DNA from: Mycolicibacterium moriokaense
GTDB taxonomy: Bacteria; Actinomycetota; Actinomycetes; Mycobacteriales; Mycobacteriaceae
Length of the DNA: 64,000 nt
Direction: 5' to 3'
NCBI RefSeq assembly: GCF_003347205.1
Contig: NZ_QQBJ01000013.1
Span: 121,272 to 185,271, forward strand
The notes beneath the pieces were generated by a model. That model was given only the letters and a program-made list of their open reading frames with translations, did not search any database and had not been told where the DNA came from. Made by a program: the position numbers and the translations under genes. Positions within the stretch are counted from its first letter, which is position 1. Every line of letters begins with the position of its first letter. Below, in pieces: positions 11,839 to 23,195 of the stretch.

Positions 11839-14463
11839 TCACGTTAGTTGTTCGAGTTCGCCTCGGAGCTGCTCGATTTGATCGAAGGCGTAGTTCGCGA
11901 TCGCAGCGGTCGTCATGGCCTCTCCCCGGCGGGAAAGCGATTCGTAGGTCTGCTCACCAAGCTCCCTCCGCAATCGGGCCACCGCCCGATCGAACTCGGG
12001 GATCCACGCAGATGTCACGAGGCTGCCGGCATGGCCGGCCATGACGGCGGCCGCCTCCAGATTTCCCCGCCCTTCGAGAACCACGACCAAAGTGCCAAGC
12101 GGGACGCGAATGACGTTGGTATTACCGGAATCGTGGTAGTTGCGGATCGCCAGGGCCAGGTAGTCCAGCGCGGATGCAGTGTCGCCCCTGACGGCCGCGA
12201 CACGGCCGAGGATGTTCGCCAGGTGCGATTCGTTGTATCGAACGCCAGACTCCTGCGCCATCGTGAGACCTTTGCGCATCGCCTCGCTCGCAGCATCCGG
12301 GTCGGCATCACACCAGGCAATGCCATACGCCAGCAGGGCATACGAGTTCGCCCAGGGGTTGGGCATCGAGTCGGCGCGGGTGACGAGCTCCTTCGCCGTG
12401 GCCATCGCGTTCTCGCGTGAACCAGCCCTCATCTGTGCAAAGACCAGACCGGCCCGCGTCAACAAGTAGGGGTCTCGCTCCGACTTCACCATCCTCGTGA
12501 AAATTTCAATCGACCGCTTGGGCTGCGAGAGGTTTGTGTACACGCCGCCAAGCCAGCTCTCCAACCCCGGGGGCACGCTCTGGCCGCCTGCGTCGGCGAT
12601 GCGTTGACCCTCATCGCCGTAACGCCGCGCCTCTTCGGCACGGCCGACGCTCCAACAATGCGTGCCCATCACATACAAGGCCGTCAGCCGCGGATGCCCC
12701 ACCGCACGGGCGTGCTCGATGAGCGCCTCGGTCCAGGAGACGGGTTCATAGTTCTCGATCATCACACCGAGCAGCGCGGCATAGATGGCGATGGAAGCCG
12801 CCGCATCCAGGTCACCGGTGTCGGCGGCCCACCGGAACGCAGCGCGCAGGTTGGTCAACTCGGTGTTGAACCACACGTAGGCCTCTCGCTGCGCCGGACT
12901 GTCCCACAGGGCCAGAATCTCCGCTTCGCGTCCGGCGAAGTGCCGCGCATGAGCGGTGCGGACTTCGTCTGCCCTGCCCGTCGCGGCGAGTTCATCCTCG
13001 GCGAACTGGCGGATGGTCTCCAGCATGGAGTACCGGGTGTGTCCGGCCGAACGATCCGCGACGAGCAAGGACTTGCGGACCAGCGCATCAAGGACATCGA
13101 GCACCGCAAAGTCGTCCAAGCCCTCGGATCCCAGCACGGCGCAGGCGCTCTGGAGGTCGAATCCGCCCGCGAACACCGAACAGCGCACCAGCAATGCCTT
13201 TTCGCTGTCCTCGAGCAGGTCATAAGACCAGGCCACAGCGTGCCGCAGCGTCTGGTGGCGTTCCAGGCCGCGCCGGGCCCCGACGAGCAATTTGAAGCGG
13301 TGATCGAGGCGGTCGCGAACCTCGGTGGCGGTCATCGACTCCATCCGGGATGCGGCCAACTCGATGGCCAACGGGATCCCGTCGAGGCGGCGGCACACCT
13401 CCTGCACCGCCGCTGACTCGTCGGACGACGAGGTCGGCGCGCGCTCTTCGAACAGGCGCACCGCCGCACTCACATCGAGCGACGGCACGCGCCACAAACG
13501 TTCTTCGGCAAGCCCGAGTCCCTCGCGACTGGTCGCCACGATCTTCACCGCGGCAGACTGGGCGAGGATGGACTCGATCATGTGGGCGGCAGCGTCGACG
13601 ACATGCTCGCAGTTGTCGAACAGAAGCAGCCGCGTCCTGCCCTCTTGAGCGGCTGCCACCGATTGGCTCACAGTTCGACCGGGCTGCTGGGTGACGCCCA
13701 GCACCGCTGCCACCGCGTCGGGCACCGCTGCGGGGTCGGTAACGGCCGCTAGCTCGAAAAGCCATACGCCATCCGGGAATTGGTCTCTAGCCCGGGTGGC
13801 GAGTTCCAGCGCCAGCCTGGTCTTTCCAACCCCGCCGACGCCTGTCAATGTCACCAATCGCCGCGACTGCAGCGCAATTGCGATTTCGTTGATGTCGGAT
13901 TCGCGGCCAATGAGGTTCGCCGCAGCGGCGCGGAGGTTGCCCTGAGGCCGATCGAGGGTCCGCAATGGCGGAAATTCTGTGCGAATATCCTGCGCCCGCA
14001 ATTGAAAAAGCGTGATCGGCGCGGGCAGGTCCCGCAGCCGGCGCGAACCCAGATTCACCAACTCGAAGCCGCTGAGAAGACCCGCTGTCGTGTCGGCCAC
14101 CAGAATTTGGCCGCCATGCCCTGCCGCCATCACCCGTGCGGCCCGATTGAGCACCGCGCCGAAATAATCACCGTCCTGAAGCGTCGCCTCTCCTGTTGCG
14201 ATGCCCATCCGCACTGGCAACTCGAGATTTCGCTGCGCCTCGATGGCCGCGTCCGCAGCGGCGCTCGGCGACGCGAACGCGGCGACCACCCCGTCGCCGG
14301 TGTGCTTGAACAGGAATCCGTCGCGAGCCTCGATCGCGGTGTGCAACACCTTGTCGTGCGCGGCGAGGGCCGAACGCATCGCGTCCGCGTCCGATTCCCA
14401 CCGGCGGGTCGAACCCTCGATGTCGGTGAACAGAAACGTCACAACCCCGGATGGAGCCGACAC
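11839..14463 (-). CDS. Class III adenylate/guanylate cyclase with NB-ARC-type NTPase and TPR-like region
   Basis: 874 residues from the GTG at 14463 (VSAPSG). A longer GTG start at 14511 would lie inside the inverted-repeat loop. The cyclase domain (about 1-155) has both metal aspartates (D14 in FTDIEGST, D57 in GDG), substrate-specifying K53 and D99, and N106 and R110, so it looks catalytically complete. An AAA/NB-ARC NTPase follows, with Walker A GVGGVGKT (208-215) and Walker B LLLFDN (about 278-283). The rest is helical, TPR-like. Many mycobacterial relatives end in a LuxR helix-turn-helix; I see none here. Likely a cytosolic signalling protein. Confidence 0.88.
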   Translation of the reverse strand: MSAPSGVVTFLFTDIEGSTRRWESDADAMRSALAAHDKVLHTAIEARDGFLFKHTGDGVVAAFASPSAAADAAIEAQRNLELPVRMGIATGEATLQDGDYFGAVLNRAARVMAAGHGGQILVADTTAGLLSGFELVNLGSRRLRDLPAPITLFQLRAQDIRTEFPPLRTLDRPQGNLRAAAANLIGRESDINEIAIALQSRRLVTLTGVGGVGKTRLALELATRARDQFPDGVWLFELAAVTDPAAVPDAVAAVLGVTQQPGRTVSQSVAAAQEGRTRLLLFDNCEHVVDAAAHMIESILAQSAAVKIVATSREGLGLAEERLWRVPSLDVSAAVRLFEERAPTSSSDESAAVQEVCRRLDGIPLAIELAASRMESMTATEVRDRLDHRFKLLVGARRGLERHQTLRHAVAWSYDLLEDSEKALLVRCSVFAGGFDLQSACAVLGSEGLDDFAVLDVLDALVRKSLLVADRSAGHTRYSMLETIRQFAEDELAATGRADEVRTAHARHFAGREAEILALWDSPAQREAYVWFNTELTNLRAAFRWAADTGDLDAAASIAIYAALLGVMIENYEPVSWTEALIEHARAVGHPRLTALYVMGTHCWSVGRAEEARRYGDEGQRIADAGGQSVPPGLESWLGGVYTNLSQPKRSIEIFTRMVKSERDPYLLTRAGLVFAQMRAGSRENAMATAKELVTRADSMPNPWANSYALLAYGIAWCDADPDAASEAMRKGLTMAQESGVRYNESHLANILGRVAAVRGDTASALDYLALAIRNYHDSGNTNVIRVPLGTLVVVLEGRGNLEAAAVMAGHAGSLVTSAWIPEFDRAVARLRRELGEQTYESLSRRGEAMTTAAIANYAFDQIEQLRGELEQLT

Positions 14464-14488
14464 GCAGGCAGAATCCCACACTTCACCG

Positions 14489-14550
14489 CGCGAACAGACG
14501 CAAAGTCGCACAAATCAGCCCGCGATCGCGCGAGTTTGCGTCTGCTCGCG
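14489..14550. repeat. Long imperfect inverted repeat at the whiA-cyclase junction
   Basis: Arms 14489-14504 and 14535-14550 are 16 bases each and complementary except at one position (CGCGAACAGACGCAAA against TTTGCGTCTGCTCGCG). The 30-base loop contains another self-complementary block, CGCGATCGCG. It lies just past the whiA stop, so it may act as a terminator or RNA-processing hairpin. It may also be a dispersed intergenic repeat, since similar motifs recur in mycobacterial intergenic DNA as far as I recall. Confidence 0.65.
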
Positions 14551-14558
14551 AGAGAAAG

Positions 14559-15536
14559 TCAGGCGTCGTCGAGGAGGTCGGGGGTGACGGCGGACTCGGT
14601 GTCGGGGATGCCGTCTTGCTTGGCTTTGCGGTCGGCCATCGACAGCAGCCGCCGAATACGCCCTGCCACAGCGTCTTTCGTCATCACCGGATCGGCGAGG
14701 CGGCCGAGTTCCTCCAGCGATGCCTGCCGGTGCTCGACGCGGAGCTTTCCGGCGGCGGCCAGATGGTCCGGAACCGTGTCGCCAAGAATCTCCAGCGCAC
14801 GCTCGACCCGTGCGGCCGCCGCCACGGCTGCTCTCGCCGACCGCCGCAGGTTCGCATCGTCGAAGTTGGCCAGCCGGTTGGCGGTGGCCCGCACCTCGCG
14901 CCGCATCCGGCGCTCTTCCCACGTCAGCCGGGTGTCCTGCGCGCCCATCCTGGTCAGCAATGCGCCGATGGCCTCGCCGTCGCGCACCACCACCCGGTCA
15001 GCGCCCCGCACTTCACGCGCCTTCGCGCTGACGCCGAGCCGTCGGGCGGCACCCACCAGGGCCAGCGCCGCCTCGGGTCCCGGGCAGCTCACCTCCAGTG
15101 CCGACGAGCGGCCGGGCTCGGTCAGCGAGCCGTGGGCCAGGAACGCTCCGCGCCATGCCGCCTCCGCGTCGGCGACACTGCCGCCGACGACCTGCGCCGG
15201 CAGGCCACGCACCGGCCGACCCCGCAGGTCCAGCAGTCCGGTCTGGCGGGCCAGCGCCTCGCCGTCCTTGGCGACGCGTACGACGTAGCGGGTACTTTTG
15301 CGAATTCCACTGGCGGACAACACATGAACGACCGCGTTGTAGCCGTACAGGTCGAAGATGTCCTTGCGCAGCCGGCGCGCGATGATGCCGAGATCCACCT
15401 CCGCCTCGACCACCACGCGGCCGGAGACGATGTGCAGGCCGCCGGCGAACCGCAGCAACGACGCCACCTCGGCCCGGCGCGCGCTGACCGAATTGACAAC
15501 AAGACGGCTCAGCTCGTCTTTGACCTCGGCTGTCAT
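14559..15536 (-). CDS. whiA: Sporulation-type transcription regulator WhiA
   Basis: A 325-residue WhiA/DUF199 protein with an N-terminal LAGLIDADG-like fold and a C-terminal helix-turn-helix (about residues 220-310). In actinomycetes WhiA works with WhiB-type factors on division genes. I chose the ATG at 15536 ([14 protein letters not shown]), which makes a four-base ATGA overlap with the yvcK stop; a GTG two codons earlier is possible. It is the last gene of the uvrC-rapZ-yvcK-whiA operon, a widely conserved block. Confidence 0.95.
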   Translation of the reverse strand: MTAEVKDELSRLVVNSVSARRAEVASLLRFAGGLHIVSGRVVVEAEVDLGIIARRLRKDIFDLYGYNAVVHVLSASGIRKSTRYVVRVAKDGEALARQTGLLDLRGRPVRGLPAQVVGGSVADAEAAWRGAFLAHGSLTEPGRSSALEVSCPGPEAALALVGAARRLGVSAKAREVRGADRVVVRDGEAIGALLTRMGAQDTRLTWEERRMRREVRATANRLANFDDANLRRSARAAVAAAARVERALEILGDTVPDHLAAAGKLRVEHRQASLEELGRLADPVMTKDAVAGRIRRLLSMADRKAKQDGIPDTESAVTPDLLDDA

Positions 15537-16564
15537 CGCCACGGGTCGTCACCTCTCGGTCCGTTCACTGTCCGGGCGGGGGTGGGAGACGTCGGCTGCT
15601 GGAGAGTGCCGCCGGGCTCCGTCCCGCGCAGGCGGACCCCCTCCAACGCCGCGGCCAACCGTGCCGGGTCATGTAAAGGTGTACCAGGTCGAGACACCTC
15701 AGCAAACTGAACTCCGGCACCCAATATGGTCGCGGTCCGGCTCAGCTGCTCCCGCTCCCGCTCACCGGGCACCCGAGATGCGTCGACAATGATTTCGTTC
15801 ACCGTGAATCCGGGCGCGTGCTGGGACAACACGTGGATGTGGCGTTCCACGGAGAATCCCGCCGTCTCGCCCGGTTCTGCCACCAGGTTGAGCACCAGGG
15901 CCCGACGCGCGGTGGTGGCCTGCAGCGCGGCGGCCAGTTCGGGCACCAGAACATGCGGGATGACGCTGGTGAACCACGACCCCGGGCCGAGCACCACCAG
16001 GTCGGCGTTCATGATCGCGTCGACCGCCTGCCGGGTGGCGGGTGGATCACCCGGAAGCAGCCGAACCCTGCGGACCTTGCCCGGCGTGGTGGCGATGGCC
16101 ACCTGTCCGCGGATCGCCCGGCTCATCCGCGGATCCGACTCCAGACCCGCGACGTCGGCCTCGATCTGCAGGGCGATCGGACACATCGGCAGGACGCGTC
16201 CCTTGACGCCGAGGATGCGGCCCAGTTCGTCAAGGGCCGCAACGGGATCGGCGAGCACCTCGTTGAGGCCGGCCATCAACAGGTTACCGATGGGATGGCC
16301 CGCGAGCGCACCGCTACCACCGAACCTGTGCTGAAGTATCGTGGCCCACAACCGCCCATGCGGGCTGTCGGATGCCAAGGCCGCCAACGCCATTCGCAGA
16401 TCACCGGGTGGCACCACATCGAGTTCGCTGCGCAGCCGCCCCGACGAGCCGCCGTCGTCGGCGACGGTGACCACCGCCGTGACGTGCGGAGTGAGCCTGC
16501 GGGCGGCCGACAGCGTGGCGTACAAGCCGTGGCCGCCGCCCAAGGCGACGATGCGCGAACTCAT
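15533..16564 (-). CDS. yvcK: YvcK/CuvA family protein
   Basis: A 343-residue Rossmann-like protein starting with the GGGHG nucleotide-sugar-binding loop ([13 protein letters not shown]). Family members bind UDP-sugars. In mycobacteria the protein (CuvA) is linked to cell-wall morphology and use of some carbon sources. Both ends overlap neighbours by ATGA, indicating translational coupling with rapZ and whiA. The last ~30 residues are Pro/Thr-rich and look disordered. Confidence 0.94.
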   Translation of the reverse strand: MSSRIVALGGGHGLYATLSAARRLTPHVTAVVTVADDGGSSGRLRSELDVVPPGDLRMALAALASDSPHGRLWATILQHRFGGSGALAGHPIGNLLMAGLNEVLADPVAALDELGRILGVKGRVLPMCPIALQIEADVAGLESDPRMSRAIRGQVAIATTPGKVRRVRLLPGDPPATRQAVDAIMNADLVVLGPGSWFTSVIPHVLVPELAAALQATTARRALVLNLVAEPGETAGFSVERHIHVLSQHAPGFTVNEIIVDASRVPGEREREQLSRTATILGAGVQFAEVSRPGTPLHDPARLAAALEGVRLRGTEPGGTLQQPTSPTPARTVNGPRGDDPWR

Positions 16565-17490
16565 TCGCGGCCCAGATCCCGGTGCAGCACTCGCACCGTG
16601 AGTTGGTCACCGCCCTGCAACCGCCGGGCCAGCGCTTCTGCCATCGCGACGCTGCGATGCTTGCCCCCGGTGCAGCCGATGGCGACGGTCATGTAACGCT
16701 TCCCCTCCCGTCGGTACCCGTCGATGACGAGGTCCAGCAGTCGATGGTAGGTGTCGAGGAACTCCTCCGCGCCCGGCTGGCCGAGCACATAGTCACGCAC
16801 CGCCGGATGCTGACCGGAGTGCCTGCGCAACTCGTCTACCCAGTGCGGGTTCGGCAGGAACCGGACGTCCATCACCGTGTCCGCGTCCATCGGCAGCCCG
16901 TACTTGTAGCCGAAGGACTCCACGGTGACGCTGGTGTAGGCGACCGTCTCGCCGCCGAACGCTCCCTCGATGCTCTCCCGCAGTTCGGGTACCGACAGCT
17001 TGGACGTGTCGATGATCAGGTCGGCCGTCGCGCGCACCGGTGCCAGCATGGCGCGTTCGGCGGCGATGCCCTCGGCCAGGGTCTGGTTGCCCTGCAGCGG
17101 GTGGCTGCGGCGGTTCTGCTCGTAGCGGCGCACCAGGATGTCGTCGGAGGCCTCCAGGAACAACACCCGCGGCCTGATGCCCCGGGTAGCCAAATCGTTT
17201 CGCACCCAATCCAAGTCGCCCGTGAACCCGCGCGACCGCACGTCCATCACGACGGCGAGCTGCGTGATCCGAGAGCCCGCGGCCAACCCCAGGTCGACCA
17301 TGCGGGCGATCAGCTCGGGCGGCAGATTGTCGGCGACATACCAGCCGAGGTCCTCGAGCACCTTGGCCGCGGTACCCCGACCCGCGCCGGAGAGCCCGGT
17401 CACCAGGACGACGTCGATCCCCGATGCCGCGTCCGTGTCGGGGGTCGCGTCCTGCCCGCGCACATCCTCACCCGTGCCCTGATCCGTCAT
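16561..17490 (-). CDS. rapZ: RapZ/YvcJ family nucleotide-binding protein
   Basis: A 309-residue P-loop protein. The Walker A reads GLSGAGRG (32-39), where the usual lysine is arginine, a variant also found in the M. tuberculosis orthologue. The C-terminal domain contains the [10 protein letters not shown] motif typical of the family. The E. coli homologue controls glmS small-RNA decay; the actinobacterial role is unclear. The first ~24 residues are acidic and probably disordered. ATGA overlaps at both ends. Confidence 0.94.
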   Translation of the reverse strand: MTDQGTGEDVRGQDATPDTDAASGIDVVLVTGLSGAGRGTAAKVLEDLGWYVADNLPPELIARMVDLGLAAGSRITQLAVVMDVRSRGFTGDLDWVRNDLATRGIRPRVLFLEASDDILVRRYEQNRRSHPLQGNQTLAEGIAAERAMLAPVRATADLIIDTSKLSVPELRESIEGAFGGETVAYTSVTVESFGYKYGLPMDADTVMDVRFLPNPHWVDELRRHSGQHPAVRDYVLGQPGAEEFLDTYHRLLDLVIDGYRREGKRYMTVAIGCTGGKHRSVAMAEALARRLQGGDQLTVRVLHRDLGRE

Positions 17491-19469
17491 CCCGATGCCC
17501 TGCTCTGATCATCGTCGACAACCGGGGCCGGCGCTGACGAATCGGAGCCGACGCCGAGGGCCTCGAGCACCGCCTTGGCGGTCGCGGCGCCGATGCCCGG
17601 CACCGAGGTGATCTCCTCCACGCTGGCCTGACGCAGCCTTGCCACCGAGCCGAAGTGTGTCACCAGTGCCTTTCGTCGGTGCTCCCCCAGTCCGGGCACG
17701 GCGTCCAGCGCCGACGCCGTCATCCGTTTGGACCGCTTGCTGCGGTGGTAGGTGATCGCGAACCGGTGCGCCTCGTCCCGGACCCGCTGCAGCAGGAACA
17801 GCCCTTCGCTGTTTCGCGGCATGATCACCGGATCGGGCTCCGACGGTACCCACACCTCCTCCAGCCGTTTGGCCAGCCCGACGACGGCGACGTCGGAGAC
17901 GCCGAGTTCGTCGAGCACCGCAGCGGCCGCGTTCACCTGCGGAGCGCCGCCGTCGACGACGTAGAGATTCGGCGGGTAGGCGAACTTGCGCGACTTCCCT
18001 TCCGCGGTGAACACACTGGTGTTCTGCAGGTCGGACACGTGCCGCATGAACCGACGCCGCGTCACCTCGGCGATCGATGCCACATCGTCGGAGCGTCCGT
18101 CGCCCGCCGCCTCGCGGATCGCGTAGTGCCGGTAGTCGGATTTGCGCGGCAACCCGTCTTCGAAGACGACCAGCGACGCCACCACGTCGGTGCCCTGGAC
18201 GTGGCTGATGTCGACGCATTCGATGCGCAGCGGGGCGTCCGCCAGCCCGAGCGCCTCCTGGATGCTCTGCAGGGCAGCAGATCTGGCGGTGAAATCGCCC
18301 GCGCGCTTGAGCTTGTGCTGCGTCAGCGCGTCCTGGGCGTTGCGCTTGACCGTCTCGGCCAGCGCCCGCTTGTCGCCGCGCATCGGCACCCGCAGCGCCA
18401 CCCGGGACCCGCGCAGGCCGCACAGCCAGGTCTCCAGTTCCTCGGCGTTGGGCGGCAGCACCGGAACGAGGATCTGGCGCGGCACCGGGTTCGTCGACTC
18501 GTCGGCCGCGCCGCCGAGTTCCGCCTGATCCCCGTAGAACTGGGTCAGGAACTGCTCTACGAGGTGTCCTTGGCTGGAATCGTCGGGTCCACCGGACTTT
18601 TCGACGATCCAGCCGCGCTGACCGCGCACCCGCCCGCCGCGCACATGGAATACCTGGACCGCGGCCTCGAGTTCGTCGTCTGCGAACGCCACCACGTCGG
18701 CGTCCGTGCCGTCGCCGAACACCACCGTCTGCTTCTCCAGTGCCCGTTTGAGCGCCCCGATGTTGTCCCGAAGCCGCGCCGCGCGCTCGAAGTCCAGTTG
18801 CTCGGCGGCGTGGTTCATCTCGCGCTCCATGTCGCGGGCCAGCCGGTCGGTCTTGCCGGACAGGAAGTCGCAGAAGTCGAGCACGATCTTGCGGTGCTCG
18901 TCCGCCGATACCCGCCCGATACACGGCGCCGAGCACTTGTCGATGTAGCCCAGCAGACATGGCCTGTCGATCTGCTTGTGTCGCTTGAAGACTCCCGCCG
19001 AACAGGTCCGGGCCGGAAAGACGCGGGTCAGCAGGTCAAGCGTCTCCCGGATGGCCCAGGCATGCGAATAGGGCCCGAAATAGCGAACACCCTTGCGGCG
19101 CGGCCCGCGGTAGACCATCAGCCGCGGATAGTCCTCGTTCAGCGTGACCGCCAGCACCGGGTAGGACTTGTCGTCGCGGTAGCGGATGTTGAACCGTGGG
19201 TCGAATTCCTTGATCCAGTTGTACTCGAGCTGCAGCGCCTCGACTTCGGTGGTCACCACCGTCCACTCGACGCTGCCCGCGGCCATCACCATCTGGCGGG
19301 TCCGCGGCGCCAGGCCGGAGATGTCGGCGAAGTAGGAGTTCAGCCGGCTGCGCAGGCTCTTGGCTTTGCCGACGTAGATGACGCGGCCGTGCGGGTCGCG
19401 AAACCGGTAGACGCCGGGTTCGACAGGGATCGACCCGGGCGCCGGTCGGTACGTCGCTGGATCGGGCAC
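17487..19469 (-). CDS. uvrC: Excinuclease ABC subunit C
   Basis: A 660-residue nucleotide-excision-repair endonuclease. It has an N-terminal GIY-YIG nuclease ([20 protein letters not shown]), a UVR motif in the middle that binds UvrB (about [18 protein letters not shown]), an RNase H-like second nuclease domain, and C-terminal helix-hairpin-helix repeats ([25 protein letters not shown]). I chose the GTG at 19469 (VPDPATYRP), where the M. tuberculosis protein begins. The frame is open about 23 codons further upstream without family similarity. Confidence 0.95.
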   Translation of the reverse strand: MPDPATYRPAPGSIPVEPGVYRFRDPHGRVIYVGKAKSLRSRLNSYFADISGLAPRTRQMVMAAGSVEWTVVTTEVEALQLEYNWIKEFDPRFNIRYRDDKSYPVLAVTLNEDYPRLMVYRGPRRKGVRYFGPYSHAWAIRETLDLLTRVFPARTCSAGVFKRHKQIDRPCLLGYIDKCSAPCIGRVSADEHRKIVLDFCDFLSGKTDRLARDMEREMNHAAEQLDFERAARLRDNIGALKRALEKQTVVFGDGTDADVVAFADDELEAAVQVFHVRGGRVRGQRGWIVEKSGGPDDSSQGHLVEQFLTQFYGDQAELGGAADESTNPVPRQILVPVLPPNAEELETWLCGLRGSRVALRVPMRGDKRALAETVKRNAQDALTQHKLKRAGDFTARSAALQSIQEALGLADAPLRIECVDISHVQGTDVVASLVVFEDGLPRKSDYRHYAIREAAGDGRSDDVASIAEVTRRRFMRHVSDLQNTSVFTAEGKSRKFAYPPNLYVVDGGAPQVNAAAAVLDELGVSDVAVVGLAKRLEEVWVPSEPDPVIMPRNSEGLFLLQRVRDEAHRFAITYHRSKRSKRMTASALDAVPGLGEHRRKALVTHFGSVARLRQASVEEITSVPGIGAATAKAVLEALGVGSDSSAPAPVVDDDQSRASG

Positions 19470-19522
19470 GGATTCCAGGTTACTGCCGCGGTCGGACGGG
19501 CCCGATGAACTACCGTCGAGAG

Positions 19523-19666
19523 ATGTGGATCCCGGCACTGCGGAGGCGGACAGCGCCGCCGGCAGCGGGCGTTCCGGTGCTGGTCGAGGACGGCACCGGC
19601 CACCTCACGGCCGGTGCGCTTACCACCGTTGAGCGGTGCCGGCCGGTGACGGGCGACCGCGAGTGA
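19523..19666 (+). CDS. Putative 47-residue ORF coupled to the GNAT gene
   Basis: ATG at 19523 opens a 47-codon frame ([16 protein letters not shown]...) ending TGA at 19664-19666, which overlaps the GTG start of the acetyltransferase as GTGA. The spacing mimics coupled operon junctions elsewhere in the window. A weak GAGAG precedes the ATG. It is divergent from uvrC. No family recognised; it could be only a leader peptide or chance. Confidence 0.3.
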   Translation: MWIPALRRRTAPPAAGVPVLVEDGTGHLTAGALTTVERCRPVTGDRE

Positions 19667-20116
19667 CCGCACGGGTCACCCGGCTGAGGGAGTCAGACTG
19701 GCGGCTGTTCGCCACCGTCCGCCTGCGTGCGCTGACCGACTCCCTGGGCACCGACGACCCGCAGTACCGTCAGGAGTCGATGTTCACCGCCGCGCAGTGG
19801 CGAAGGCGACTGCGCGACCACGCGCAGTTCGCCGCCCTGCTGGACGACCGCCCCGTCGGCCTGATCGGCGCTCAGCGCGAGAACGCGGAATCGGTTTATC
19901 TGTACTCACTTTGGCTCGATCCGGCCGCCCGCGGACATGGGCTGGCCCGGCCCCTGGTCGCCGCTGCCGTGGACTGGGCGCGCGAGCGGCAGGCCCGCGT
20001 CGTCACGCTTCGGGTCGCAGCCGACAACGCCGTCGCGAGAAGCGTTTACGAGAGCCTCGGGTTCACCCCGGTCCCCCGGGACGACGCGACCGAAGGCGGC
20101 GAGGTCGCGATGTCGC

Positions 20117-20130
<14 letters not shown>
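19663..20130 (+). CDS. GNAT-family N-acetyltransferase
   Basis: 155 residues with the GNAT acetyl-CoA fold. Motif A is WLDPAARGHGLARPLV (the R/Q-x-x-G-x-G/A loop as RGHGLA), followed by the beta-bulge segment and the NAVARSVYESLGF motif B that closes the acyl pocket. The substrate cannot be inferred. I prefer the GTG at 19663 because it overlaps an upstream 47-codon ORF; a GTG at 19636 would add nine residues. The 3' end overlaps the convergent PH-domain gene by 14 bases. Confidence 0.85.
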
Positions 20131-21117
<987 letters not shown>

Positions 21118-21120
21118 CCC

Positions 21121-22392
21121 TCACAGCGCCCCACCGAACTCGCCTGGAACAACCTCGTCGAAGTCGTCGAGGCCGCTGAGGTCGTGACCCATCCGGTCAC
21201 GCTTGGTCATCAGGTAGCGGATGTTCTCGGCGTTGGCGCGCACCGGCAGCGGCACGCGCTCGATGATGTGTAGCCCGTAGCCGTCGAGGCCGACCCGCTT
21301 GGCCGGGTTGTTGGTGAGCAGCCGCATCGACCGCACGCCGAGGTCGACGAGGATCTGCGCGCCGATGCCGTAGTCGCGCGCGTCGGCGGGCAGGCCGAGC
21401 TTGAGGTTGGCGTCGACGGTGTCGTCACCGGCGTCCTGCAGCTGATAGGCCTGCAGCTTGTGCATCAGCCCGATGCCGCGGCCCTCGTGGCCCCGCATGT
21501 ACAGCACCACGCCGCGGCCCTCCCGGGCCACCATGGCCAACGCGGCGTCCAACTGCGGGCCGCAGTCGCAGCGGCGCGATCCGAACACGTCACCGGTGAG
21601 GCACTCGGAGTGCACGCGCACCAGCACGTCGTGGCCGTCGCCGTGCGGCCCGGCAATGTCGCCCCGCACCAGCGCGACGTGCTCGACGTCCTCGTAGATG
21701 CTGCTGTAGCCGACCGCGCGAAACTCGCCGTGGCGGGTCGGGATGCGCGCCTCGGCGACGCGCTCGATGTGCTTTTCGTGCTTGCGGCGCCATTCGATCA
21801 GGTCGGCGATGGAGATCAGCGCGAGGTCGTGCTCGTCGGCGAAGACCCGCAGCTCATCGGTCTGCGCCATCGCGCCTTCATCCTTCTGGCTGACGATCTC
21901 GCAGATCGCACCCGCGGGCTGCAGACCTGCCATCCGGGCCAGGTCGACGGCCGCCTCGGTATGTCCGGGCCGCCGCAGCACCCCGCCGTCCTTCGCGCGC
22001 AACGGGACGACGTGGCCGGGCCTGGTGAAGTCGTCGGCGACGCTGTTCGGGTCCGCCAGCAGCCGCATCGTGGTGGCGCGGTCCGATGCGGAGATGCCGG
22101 TGCCGACACCTTCTTTGGCGTCCACGGTGACCGTGTACGCGGTGCCGTGCTTGTCCTGGTTCACCGCGTACATCGGCAGCAGCCCGAGCTTGTCGCAGAT
22201 CGCGCCGTCGAGGGGCACGCACAGGTAGCCCGAGGTGTAGCGGACCATGAACGCGACGAGTTCGGGGGTGGCCTTCTCAGCGGCGAAGATCAGGTCGCCC
22301 TCGTTCTCGCGGTCCTCGTCGTCGATGACGACGACGGCCTTTCCCGCCGCGATGTCGGCAACCGCCCGTTCGACGGAGTCCAACCTCGTCAT
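21121..22392 (-). CDS. ribBA: Bifunctional DHBP synthase / GTP cyclohydrolase II
   Basis: 423 residues. The N-terminal half is 3,4-dihydroxy-2-butanone-4-phosphate synthase ([40 protein letters not shown]). The C-terminal half is GTP cyclohydrolase II, with zinc cysteines in [20 protein letters not shown] and the [10 protein letters not shown] arginine loop. It supplies both riboflavin precursors. I chose the ATG at 22392 ([11 protein letters not shown]), preceded by AAGGGTGG; a GTG three codons earlier is in frame. ribH follows 48 bases downstream. Confidence 0.96.
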   Translation of the reverse strand: MTRLDSVERAVADIAAGKAVVVIDDEDRENEGDLIFAAEKATPELVAFMVRYTSGYLCVPLDGAICDKLGLLPMYAVNQDKHGTAYTVTVDAKEGVGTGISASDRATTMRLLADPNSVADDFTRPGHVVPLRAKDGGVLRRPGHTEAAVDLARMAGLQPAGAICEIVSQKDEGAMAQTDELRVFADEHDLALISIADLIEWRRKHEKHIERVAEARIPTRHGEFRAVGYSSIYEDVEHVALVRGDIAGPHGDGHDVLVRVHSECLTGDVFGSRRCDCGPQLDAALAMVAREGRGVVLYMRGHEGRGIGLMHKLQAYQLQDAGDDTVDANLKLGLPADARDYGIGAQILVDLGVRSMRLLTNNPAKRVGLDGYGLHIIERVPLPVRANAENIRYLMTKRDRMGHDLSGLDDFDEVVPGEFGGAL

Positions 22393-22480
22393 CTTCGCCA
22401 CCCTTGCCGGTTCCCGTCGGAACCATCGTCGCCGTATCCAGTATGAACCACGGCGAAGTGGCGGTTATTGCTCGCCTGGC

Positions 22481-22738
22481 TCAGCAGGGTTGGCCGGGAG
22501 GCGTGTAGTACGGCACACCTTCCTCGGTGTAGCAGGGCACCTCGCCCGGGACGTATGGCCACGCCTGCGATGCGATGGCCACCGCGGCCACGTCACCGGC
22601 GACATTGGTGCAACCGCCCACCCCGACGTGGCGTCCGTGCGCGCCCGCGCAGATGTCGGCCTGCGCCGCCGGCGCGAAGGCAATCGGGGCGACCGCCGCT
22701 GCTGTGGCTGTCAACAGCGCTGCTGCCAGCATTTTCAT
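22481..22738 (-). CDS. Small secreted cysteine-containing protein
   Basis: 85 residues. A clear signal peptide (MKMLAAALLTATAAAVAPIAFAPAAQA) ends with an AQA-D cleavage site. The mature part is about 58 residues with four cysteines, probably two disulfides, and ends in PPGQPC. An AAGGTGG precedes the ATG. It resembles small exported mycobacterial proteins of unknown function. It lies between ribBA and a second secreted protein within the riboflavin region. Confidence 0.75.
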   Translation of the reverse strand: MKMLAAALLTATAAAVAPIAFAPAAQADICAGAHGRHVGVGGCTNVAGDVAAVAIASQAWPYVPGEVPCYTEEGVPYYTPPGQPC

Positions 22739-22813
22739 TACGAACCACCTTCTGCTAGACCCGGCCCGCAGTAATTATCGCCTGCGCCGATTTCCGGCGC
22801 TTGCGAATGCGCG

Positions 22814-23152
22814 TTAGAGCGACGTGAGGCTGCCGGTCGACCCCGGGCAGAACGCCGCGACCGAATCAGCCATGAACGTCGCCGCCTGGGTCGGCGACAG
22901 CGTGGTGTCCCACAGCGCGGCCTCGCGCGCGTCCGCCGTCGACCCGCCGGCGGCGAGCGTGTCGCAGACCGCATGGGCTTTTGGCAGCACTTTCTGCCGA
23001 CTGTTGAAGAGGAGCGCTTGTTGGAAGAGCTTGCTCAGAAAGGCGTCTTCGGTCGTGTCGGCCGCGGCGACACCGGGCGTCATCAAACCCACCGCGGCCA
23101 CCACCAGGCCGGTGCCGATCATCTTGGCGATGCCACGACGGGCAATTTTCAT
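22814..23152 (-). CDS. Small secreted DUF732-type protein
   Basis: 112 residues from the ATG at 23152 (MKIARRGIAKMIG). A signal peptide ends near VAAADT. The mature domain (about 85 residues) has two cysteines, in HAVCDTL and AAFCPGS, and the DUF732-like pattern DAFLSKL...ALWDTTLSPTQAATFMADSV. Such proteins are abundant exported factors of unknown function in mycobacteria. An extended frame to 23179 would add nine non-signal-like residues. Confidence 0.75.
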   Translation of the reverse strand: MKIARRGIAKMIGTGLVVAAVGLMTPGVAAADTTEDAFLSKLFQQALLFNSRQKVLPKAHAVCDTLAAGGSTADAREAALWDTTLSPTQAATFMADSVAAFCPGSTGSLTSL

Positions 23153-23195
23153 CGTCACTCCTGAGTCGGCCCCGACCACACGCTGAGACGACAGC

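Noticed and set aside
17655-19508. 617-codon plus-strand frame opposite uvrC
   Set aside because: No recognisable domain, biased composition, and uvrC is unambiguous on the minus strand.
22393-22480. FMN riboswitch upstream of ribBA, or in front of ribE or ribH
   Set aside because: The gaps are too short or lack the conserved RFN-element segments; no multistem leader found.
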